Shown here one piece after another: positions 1 to 4,384 of a DNA stretch of 5,802 nt. The stretch is from CAXMST01 sp032122625 (GTDB lineage Bacteria > Actinomycetota > Thermoleophilia > Solirubrobacterales > 70-9). The notes beneath the pieces are model-generated. The model searched no databases. It was not told where the DNA came from and was given only the letters and a program-made list of their open reading frames with translations. The stretch spans positions 1 through 5,802 of the forward strand of contig JAQBGG010000043.1 of assembly GCA_032122625.1 (NCBI GenBank), given 5' to 3'. The position numbers and the translations under genes are program-made. The first letter of the stretch is position 1. The number at the start of each line of letters is the position of its first letter.

Positions 1-366
1 GAACGAGCGCTCAATGCCCTGGGCCAGCCGCTCGGTCGTCTCGCGGGCGAGCATTCCGCGGATCAGCAGGCAGCCGCCCTCGAGGATGCCGGCCCGCAGC
101 GCACCGGCCGAGAGCTGCGCCGGCTCAACGGCGGGCATTCCATCGACCCATCGGATCGCTTCGAAGTCGGGCTCGGGGATCGGCTCCGGCGCGGCCCCGG
201 GGAGCTCGGCGAACGCCTGATGGCGCAGGCGGACGAGTTGTCGCTCCCGATCGGGGTCGGGGTCGGCGCGGTTCGACTCGGTCAGCTCGGCGACCCGAGC
301 CAGCGCCCCTTGCGCGGCGCTGTTGGTGGCGGTCGACTCCTTGCTCCTGACGCCGAACAGCTTCAT
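1..366 (-). CDS. PhyH-like 2OG-Fe(II) oxygenase, N-terminal part (cut by window edge)
   Basis: The frame from the ATG at 366-364 stays open for 122 codons to the window edge; an in-frame TGA lies just upstream, so this start is well constrained. Only the N-terminal region is present, before any expected metal-binding HxD motif, so the family call rests on similarity to the plus-strand gene at 1815-2876. Residues 21-52 (ALARVAELTESN, then RLRHQ) match FLRRIDELNRLN and LRHSA of that protein. Residues 85-122 (RAGILEGGCLLIRGMLARET) match its RGGIRAHGYVLVPGLVERAE, the usual first strand and helix of PhyH proteins where the chain enters the oxygenase fold. The gene follows the minus-strand acyltransferase by 72 bp, mirroring the plus-strand pair. 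A complete gene would probably be about 350 codons. Reaction and substrate are unknown. Seen: open frame and paralogy. Inferred: oxygenase function. Confidence 0.8.
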   Translation of the reverse strand, partial: MKLFGVRSKESTATNSAAQGALARVAELTESNRADPDPDRERQLVRLRHQAFAELPGAAPEPIPEPDFEAIRWVDGMPAVEPAQLSAGALRAGILEGGCLLIRGMLARETTERLAQGIERSF

Positions 367-395
367 GCGGTGGATGCTTCCGCGCGTTCACTCAC
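363..395 (-). other. Possible 10-codon upstream ORF coupled to the oxygenase start
   Basis: A GTG at 395-393 opens a 10-codon frame (VSERAEASTA) whose TGA (365-363) overlaps the oxygenase ATG (366-364) as ATGA. A TAGCGT box lies 9 nt upstream, so a transcript could begin almost at this GTG. Translation of the short frame could then hand ribosomes to the oxygenase by stop-start coupling. In the plus-strand paralog the equivalent position holds the main ATG itself. A frame this short is easily found by chance, and no ribosome-binding site supports it. Confidence 0.3.
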
Positions 396-413
396 GTCGT
401 CGAAACGCTAGCA
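396..413 (-). promoter_or_regulatory. Candidate extended -10 promoter for minus-strand oxygenase
   Basis: On the minus strand TGCTAGCGT (413-405) fits an extended -10 element (TGN-TANNNT). It lies in the 72-bp gap between acyltransferase and oxygenase. TTTCGAC overlaps and follows it, and the same arrangement precedes the plus-strand oxygenase with one base fewer. A start site about 7 nt downstream would give a leader of only a few nt before the GTG at 395. I see no convincing -35 box. Conservation between the duplicates is the main support. Confidence 0.45.
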
Positions 414-438
414 GGACATGTCGAAACACCAAGCCGAC

Positions 439-1122
439 TCAGCCGTCGCCGTCGCCGTCGTCGCCTCGGTCGGCGGTCCCGGCGGCTTCGGAGGCGGCCG
501 GCCGCGCCGGGACGCCCACCACCGTGGTGTCCGCCGGCACGTCGGCGAGGACCACGGCGTTGGCGCCGACCTTGGCGCCCTCGCCCACCTCGACTTCCCC
601 CAGGACCTTGGCTCCGGACCCGATTGTGGCGCGCGGACCGATCGTCGGGCCGATCATGCTGGGCGCCCGCAGTCCAATCGTCACGAACGGGAAGATCTGG
701 ACGCCCGAGTGCACCTCGACGATTCCGTCGATCACGATCTGCCCGTGAGCGAGATGGACCCCCGGATGGACGACGACCGGATCTCCGATGTAGATGCCTG
801 ACGTCGCGATCGCCAGCCGATGCAGGATTCGTGGCAGGATCGGCACGCCCCGCCCTTGCAGGCCGGCCTTCGCCCGGTACAGCGCCTGGGCCAGGAACCC
901 GTCGCTCTCCCAAGCGAGACGAAGCGCCTCGAGCGCAACTCTCGAGCGCGATGCCCCGCCGAGTGGGCGGCCTCGATTACGGGAGGTGACCCTCGCGTCG
1001 GCGAGAACCGCCTCGACGAAGCCCGGGTGGCGTGCCCGGACCATGGTGCGGAACTCGCGGATCCGTGCCGTCTTCTCGCGGGCCCGGCCTCGCGGGCTGC
1101 TCTGCGCGTTCACTTCGCCCAC
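439..1122 (-). CDS. Hexapeptide-repeat acyltransferase, serine-acetyltransferase-like (minus copy)
   Basis: This 227-residue protein probably transfers an acyl group, usually acetyl from acetyl-CoA, in the cytoplasm. Residues about 15-105 are mainly helical and lead through GVPILPRILHRLA into a left-handed beta-helix from about 109 (GIYIGD) to 205 (VVGVPA). Its repeats include IGPTIGP, GSGAKVLGEVEVG and VGANAVVLADVP, typical of the CysE/LbH class. A His in AHGQIVIDG (about residue 126) corresponds to the catalytic His of that class. CysE's DIHP segment and the Arg-His pair of its serine site are not recognisable. A tail from about 208, ending DDGDGDG, is absent from the plus-strand paralog. 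I chose GTG at 1122; GTG at 1113 (224 aa) or ATG at 1179 (246 aa) are possible, but 1179 leaves only 3 bp to the divergent gene. True CysE activity seems unlikely; a sugar or lipid acceptor is inferred from context. Confidence 0.82.
   Translation of the reverse strand: MGEVNAQSSPRGRAREKTARIREFRTMVRARHPGFVEAVLADARVTSRNRGRPLGGASRSRVALEALRLAWESDGFLAQALYRAKAGLQGRGVPILPRILHRLAIATSGIYIGDPVVVHPGVHLAHGQIVIDGIVEVHSGVQIFPFVTIGLRAPSMIGPTIGPRATIGSGAKVLGEVEVGEGAKVGANAVVLADVPADTTVVGVPARPAASEAAGTADRGDDGDGDG
442..459. repeat. Three tandem GCCGTC hexamers
   Basis: GCCGTC occurs three times without interruption just inside the 3' end of the minus-strand acyltransferase and encodes its terminal Asp-Gly dipeptides. 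A change in hexamer number would alter the tail by two residues without shifting frame. It may be simple sequence drift in GC-rich DNA. Confidence 0.6.
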
Positions 1123-1137
1123 GGGCCCAGCATTGCA
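1123..1137 (-). promoter_or_regulatory. Weak candidate -10 element for minus-strand acyltransferase
   Basis: Reading on the minus strand, TGCAATGCT (1137-1129) has the extended TG and the A2/T6 bases of a -10 box. It sits 6 nt before the GTG at 1122, which would give a nearly leaderless transcript. The first T of TANNNT is missing and no -35 box is evident, so support is weak. The shared spacer up to 1182 must hold the promoters for both divergent acyltransferases if the inner starts are correct. Confidence 0.22.
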
Positions 1138-1182
1138 GGAGCGGGTTGAGAGGCGGAGGGCGCCTGATCGAGCGAGCATGCC

Positions 1183-1785
1183 ATGGTCACGGGGGCGATG
1201 ATCTCAGCCGAGGCAAACGAGGCTCGGTCCCGCCATCCCCATCTGCGGGAGGCGGTGATCGCAGATGCGCGCTGTACCGCCGCCTTCCGCGGCGAGCGGC
1301 AGGACTTCCGCTCCACGTTTGACGTGACCCTGCAGATCCTCAGGCTTGCCGTCGTCAGCGACGCCTTCCTCAGCCAGGCTCTCTACCGGGTCAAAGCAAG
1401 CCTGCAGCGACGTGGCGTGCCGATCCTTCCACGCCTCTTCCATCGGCTCGCGATCGCAGGCGCCGGCGTCTACATCGGCGACTCCGTGCTCGTCCACCCG
1501 GGGATCTACATCGTTCACGGCCAGGTCGTGATCGATGGGGCGGTCGAGATCCACCCCCGTGTCGTGATCTCGCCCGCCGTCACCGTCGCGCCCAGCGACG
1601 GCGATCAGGGCCCGACGATCGGTCCGGGCGCGAGCCTCGGAACTGGCTCGCGGGTGCTGGGCGAGGTCACCGTCGGCGCCCGGGCCCGGATCGGGGCCAA
1701 CGCCGTGGTGCTCTCCGACGTGCCTGAGGGGGCGACTGCGGTCGGTGTCCCGGCGCAAATCGGGGACGGCTCGGCAGCGGGTTGA
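1183..1785 (+). CDS. Hexapeptide-repeat acyltransferase, serine-acetyltransferase-like (plus copy)
   Basis: This 200-residue protein is the divergent paralog of the minus-strand acyltransferase. By my own count 52 of 79 aligned positions are identical from its residue 59 (SDAFLSQALYR) through VTV near 135. Helical residues about 10-90 precede a left-handed beta-helix at about 95-193, with GVYIGD, GPTIGPGASLG, VLGEVTVG, IGANAVVLSDVP and AVGVPA. His112 in VHGQVVIDG is the likely catalytic base by analogy with CysE. The CysE DIHP segment and serine-site Arg-His are replaced (GVYIGD; SDGDQGPTIG), so the acceptor is probably not serine. The start is ATG 1183; ATG 1198, preceded by a G-rich run, would remove five residues. 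The TGA at 1783-1785 is followed after 29 bp by the PhyH-like oxygenase, suggesting a functional pair. A role in acylating a surface glycan or glycolipid precursor is inferred from the neighbours. Confidence 0.85.
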   Translation: MVTGAMISAEANEARSRHPHLREAVIADARCTAAFRGERQDFRSTFDVTLQILRLAVVSDAFLSQALYRVKASLQRRGVPILPRLFHRLAIAGAGVYIGDSVLVHPGIYIVHGQVVIDGAVEIHPRVVISPAVTVAPSDGDQGPTIGPGASLGTGSRVLGEVTVGARARIGANAVVLSDVPEGATAVGVPAQIGDGSAAG

Positions 1786-1797
1786 GCCGCGGGCGGG

Positions 1798-1814
1798 TGC
1801 TAGCTTTCGACCGC
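1798..1814 (+). promoter_or_regulatory. Candidate extended -10 promoter, near-leaderless
   Basis: TGCTAGCTT at 1798-1806 matches an extended -10 element and ends 8 nt before the ATG at 1815. A transcript starting about 7 nt downstream would have almost no leader, and no Shine-Dalgarno sequence is visible before the ATG. The string TGCTAGC plus TTTCGAC recurs at the matching place before the minus-strand oxygenase. The oxygenase may therefore have its own promoter besides read-through from the acyltransferase gene. Confidence 0.5.
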
Positions 1815-2876
1815 ATGCTGAAGTCTCTGCGCAGCCGTCTCGGTACCCCTGGTGAGAGCCGCACCGACGCCCAGCCCGACGACCCGACTCCGTTTCTCCG
1901 ACGGATCGACGAGCTCAATCGCCTCAACCGGACGGAGCGCTCGCTCGAGCGTGAGCGAGAAATGCTCCAACTCCGCCACAGCGCCGGCGCCGCACAGGTG
2001 CGGGAGAACCGCCCGCCTCCCGCCGATCCGGAGCGTCAGTTCCCCGGGACCGACGCCGATGGCCTCGCCGTCGCCGCGGCCGACGAGCTCGACGGTGCGC
2101 TGGTTCGCGGGGGAATCAGAGCCCACGGCTACGTCCTCGTCCCCGGGCTGGTCGAGCGCGCCGAGGCGCTGCAGATGGCCGAGCGGATCGACGCCGCTTT
2201 CGCGGCGCGGGCCGCAGGGGATGGTCGAGACGGTCTTTATGAGGAGTTTTCCCCTGACCCCCCCTACTCCGAGATCGCCGGCCGTTCCTGGATCACCGCC
2301 GGTGGCGGCCTCTTGGCGGCGGACTCGCCGGCGCTGATGTACGAGATGCTCGAACTATTCGAGCGCATCGGCCTGCGGCGGGTGATCGGCGAGTTCCTCG
2401 CCGAGCCGATCACGGTGTCGGTCCAGAAGTGCACGTTGCGAAAGGCCGATCCGGGTCCCCCTGGGGGCTGGCACCAGGACGGCTCGTTCATGGGGGAGAC
2501 CCGGGCCCTGAACGTCTGGGTTGCGCTTTCCGACTGCGGTGTCGGCGCTCCCGGCCTCGACTTCGTGCCGCGCCGGATCGACGATCTTCTCGACACCGGC
2601 GGCGAGGGCAGCGGAGCCGAGCACCTCGAGCGCCCCTCCGGCGACGAGGTGTCGCCGAAGACCGTGCTGGTGGCCCCGCAGACAGCCGAGAAGGCGGCCG
2701 GCGAGCTTGGCGTTGTCCGGCCGCCGCTTCAGGCCGGGGACGTGATGCTCTTCGATGACCGCTTCCTGCATCGGACAGGCTCGGCGCCGGAGATGCCGAA
2801 CCCGCGCTTTGCAATCGAGAGCTGGTTCTTCGGGGCCTCGGGGTTTCCGCGGGATTACGTGCCGCTGGCTTTCTGA
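1815..2876 (+). CDS. PhyH-like Fe(II)/2-oxoglutarate-dependent oxygenase
   Basis: The 353-residue product should be a cytoplasmic non-heme iron oxygenase that couples 2-oxoglutarate decarboxylation to oxidation, usually hydroxylation, of an unknown substrate. The iron triad is visible as His220 and Asp222 (GGWHQDGSFMG) and His319 (FDDRFLHRTG). Arg331 (NPRFAIESWFF) fits the 2-oxoglutarate-binding Arg about 12 residues after the last His. KCTLR (205-209) and LNVWVALSDC are typical core strands. About 90 N-terminal residues precede the fold, including a highly charged, probably helical stretch (27-58) shared with the minus-strand paralog. I chose ATG 1815 because it matches the paralog's start and has a promoter-like box just upstream. 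TTG 1782, overlapping the acyltransferase stop as TTGA, would give 364 residues through translational coupling. All catalytic residues are present. The substrate is unknown; a glycan or lipid is inferred from context. Confidence 0.88.
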   Translation: MLKSLRSRLGTPGESRTDAQPDDPTPFLRRIDELNRLNRTERSLEREREMLQLRHSAGAAQVRENRPPPADPERQFPGTDADGLAVAAADELDGALVRGGIRAHGYVLVPGLVERAEALQMAERIDAAFAARAAGDGRDGLYEEFSPDPPYSEIAGRSWITAGGGLLAADSPALMYEMLELFERIGLRRVIGEFLAEPITVSVQKCTLRKADPGPPGGWHQDGSFMGETRALNVWVALSDCGVGAPGLDFVPRRIDDLLDTGGEGSGAEHLERPSGDEVSPKTVLVAPQTAEKAAGELGVVRPPLQAGDVMLFDDRFLHRTGSAPEMPNPRFAIESWFFGASGFPRDYVPLAF

Positions 2877-2891
2877 GCCCCGCGGCTCAGA
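2872..2891. terminator. Bidirectional hairpin shared by two convergent genes
   Basis: TCTGAGCC and GGCTCAGA form a perfect 8-bp stem around the loop CCGC. The left arm contains the TGA of the oxygenase (2874-2876) and the right arm contains the stop of the flippase (2889-2887 on minus). The convergent genes are only 10 bp apart, so this is the natural place for termination in both directions. Neither side has a strong T-tract, so it may be a T-poor terminator or an RNA 3'-end stabiliser. Confidence 0.55.
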
Positions 2892-4260
2892 CGATTTCGT
2901 CGGTTGACGTGAGCTGCGCCTGAAGCTCGCGAGCCGAGCCGGGTTCGATCACATCGTCCTCAGAGGGGGCGGGCCTGGCGTAGAGGGCGTAGAGGAGGCC
3001 CGCCAACAGGGCGGCCGACGCTGCGAAGCCGATCTCGACCGCACGCTCGGCGCTGAGAACGCCGGCGAGGTTGATCGCCCCGAACAATGCGGCGGCGAGG
3101 ATCCAGCGAACGGCGGCGCGGTGGGCCTGCGCCTGGGCCAGGGCTGCCTGGTTGAGCGAGGCCGCTGCGAGGTAGAAGCCCATCCCGGCGGCGATTATCG
3201 CCAGCCCGAGGCGGTCATATTCAAATGTGTCGCCGAATGCGATCTGCATCACCTGCGGCCCGATCGCCACGACGCCGGCGACTGTCAGTCCGGAGAATGC
3301 GGCGATCAGTAGCAGAGTGGTTTCGATCGAGGAACGAAACGCCGCCTTGCTGCCGTCCCCGCCGCGGGTGCGAAGCCGTGTCAGGTGCGGCAGCAGGCTC
3401 GCGGCGATGGCCTGGAAGAGCACCAGGGGTGCGCGGGCGACCATCATCATGTTGAAGATGAATCCGGCGGCCGCGGCGCCCTCGGCCGCACGCACGAATA
3501 GGGCACCCGAGTTGATCAGGACCTGCTCACCGAGCATCATCACGAGCACGGCACCCGCGAAGGCGCTGCCGCGGCCGAGCGTCAGCTGGGTTGAGGCGCC
3601 GGGGGCTGGGCGCTCGAGCCTTGGCCGGTTGTGCTCGGGACGCTTCAGCACGGCAACAGGCAGCACGACGATGACGGCGATCGGCGCCGTCGCGATCCCG
3701 AGAGCGACGAAGTTGGCCCCGTTGGCGATCCCGACGGCAACCGCGACGGCAAAGACCAGTCTGGTGCTGACCTCGATCACCAGGAGCGCCGCGTAGAGCC
3801 GGAACTGCCCACGCCCGGCAAGGAATCCACGAGCGTAGTAGGCGAGCCCGAACCCGAGCAGCGAGGCGATCAGAATCCAGTAGAGAGCATCCTCGCCGTC
3901 GAACAGCTCGCTCTCGATCGGGTTGCGGGCCAGGAACAAGATGAGCACGGCGAGCAGACATACGCTCCCCTGGATCACCGCAGCGGCGCGGAGCGCGTCG
4001 GAGCTCTCGGCGCCCACCTGCTCGCGCTCGGCAAGGGTCCGCGTCAGCAGCTGCTCGATCGGGCGGAAGAGCGTCGAGGCGAGCAGGAAGACGACCGACC
4101 AGAGGATCACGATATTCCCGTACTGGTCCGCATCGAGGCTGTGGGAGGCGATCGCGAAGAACACGTAGGTGAGGACGCCGGCGATGCCGAGGGCCACGGT
4201 CAGCAACCCAGCCGATCGGCCGTAGCTACGCTTGTCGGACGCGGGCCGCTCGATGCTCAT
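2887..4260 (-). CDS. Polysaccharide-type flippase, Wzx/MATE-like membrane protein
   Basis: This 457-residue polytopic protein probably moves a lipid-linked saccharide or similar amphiphile across the cytoplasmic membrane. I count about 12 hydrophobic spans, near residues 18-38, 48-66, 94-112, 126-142, 155-178, 184-204, 232-252, 262-285, 312-334, 350-370, 384-402 and 408-427, followed by an acidic cytoplasmic-type tail. Length and spacing suit the MVF/polysaccharide-exporter superfamily. The segment LFRPIEQLLTRTLAERE after span 2 and the RAPLVLFQAIAASLLPHLTRL segment after span 8 are typical of actinobacterial members. The start is the ATG at 4260, with TACCGT 7 nt upstream. An in-frame extension to 4476 would add 72 residues of low-complexity sequence overlapping the divergent glycosyltransferase, so I reject it. 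It converges on the oxygenase and diverges from the glycosyltransferase. Family assignment is by pattern only; a lipid II-type or other MATE-like substrate is possible. Confidence 0.8.
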   Translation of the reverse strand: MSIERPASDKRSYGRSAGLLTVALGIAGVLTYVFFAIASHSLDADQYGNIVILWSVVFLLASTLFRPIEQLLTRTLAEREQVGAESSDALRAAAVIQGSVCLLAVLILFLARNPIESELFDGEDALYWILIASLLGFGLAYYARGFLAGRGQFRLYAALLVIEVSTRLVFAVAVAVGIANGANFVALGIATAPIAVIVVLPVAVLKRPEHNRPRLERPAPGASTQLTLGRGSAFAGAVLVMMLGEQVLINSGALFVRAAEGAAAAGFIFNMMMVARAPLVLFQAIAASLLPHLTRLRTRGGDGSKAAFRSSIETTLLLIAAFSGLTVAGVVAIGPQVMQIAFGDTFEYDRLGLAIIAAGMGFYLAAASLNQAALAQAQAHRAAVRWILAAALFGAINLAGVLSAERAVEIGFAASAALLAGLLYALYARPAPSEDDVIEPGSARELQAQLTSTDEIV

Positions 4261-4273
4261 CTTCGGCACGGTA
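4261..4273 (-). promoter_or_regulatory. Candidate -10 box, leaderless flippase start
   Basis: On the minus strand TACCGT (4273-4268) fits TANNNT and is separated by exactly 7 nt (GCCGAAG) from the flippase ATG at 4260. This places a transcription start at or next to the A of ATG. GAAG next to the ATG is too close to act as a normal Shine-Dalgarno site. This geometry recurs elsewhere in the window. Confidence 0.4.
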
Positions 4274-4321
4274 GTGGCTGCAGCCGTCTCCTGGCTGAGC
4301 GCGGGTCCCCGAATCCGCAGT

Positions 4322-4344
4322 ATCTTTGCCCGCGGATCTTTGCC
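4322..4344. repeat. 9-bp direct repeat in divergent spacer
   Basis: ATCTTTGCC occurs at 4322-4330 and again at 4336-4344, a centre-to-centre spacing of 14 bp. Within this GC-rich window the two T-rich copies stand out. They lie in the 124-bp gap between the divergent flippase and glycosyltransferase genes and touch the adjacent palindrome. They may be paired protein-binding half-sites. The TATCTT at 4321-4326 also resembles a -10 box for the rightward gene. Confidence 0.45.
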
Positions 4345-4357
4345 TGTGGGCCACAGG
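4343..4357. promoter_or_regulatory. 15-bp palindrome, candidate operator
   Basis: CCTGTGG and CCACAGG form a perfect 7-bp inverted repeat around a single central G. It lies 28 bp before the glycosyltransferase ATG and 83 bp upstream of the flippase start. If transcription begins after the TATCTT at 4321-4326, this site would sit in the initial transcribed region, where a bound dimeric repressor could block the rightward gene. A small RNA hairpin is unlikely because the single-base loop is too tight. Confidence 0.45.
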
Positions 4358-4384
4358 TGCCAGCGCTCCGCAGGCGACCCGGCC

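Noticed and set aside
125..391. Minus-strand 88-codon frame at the left edge
   Set aside because: It is a different frame from the partial oxygenase. Only the 366-to-1 frame aligns with the plus-strand oxygenase; the 88-codon translation is Arg/Pro-rich noise.
418..801. Plus-strand frames opposite the minus-strand acyltransferase, including 323-748
   Set aside because: They mirror the hexapeptide repeats of the real gene in low-complexity form, and the minus strand has strong paralogous support.
1204..1758. Minus-strand 184-codon frame opposite the plus-strand acyltransferase
   Set aside because: It is Asp/His/Arg-rich antisense sequence with no recognisable fold, while the plus strand has a complete beta-helix enzyme.
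439..1785. Calling the acyltransferases cysE
   Set aside because: The fold is similar, but serine-site residues are not recognisable, the standard N-terminal domain is not apparent and no cysteine-pathway gene is nearby.
1..2876. Composite transposon explaining the inverted arms
   Set aside because: No transposase, terminal inverted repeats or target-site duplication is visible, and the arms are diverged coding paralogs rather than near-identical repeats.
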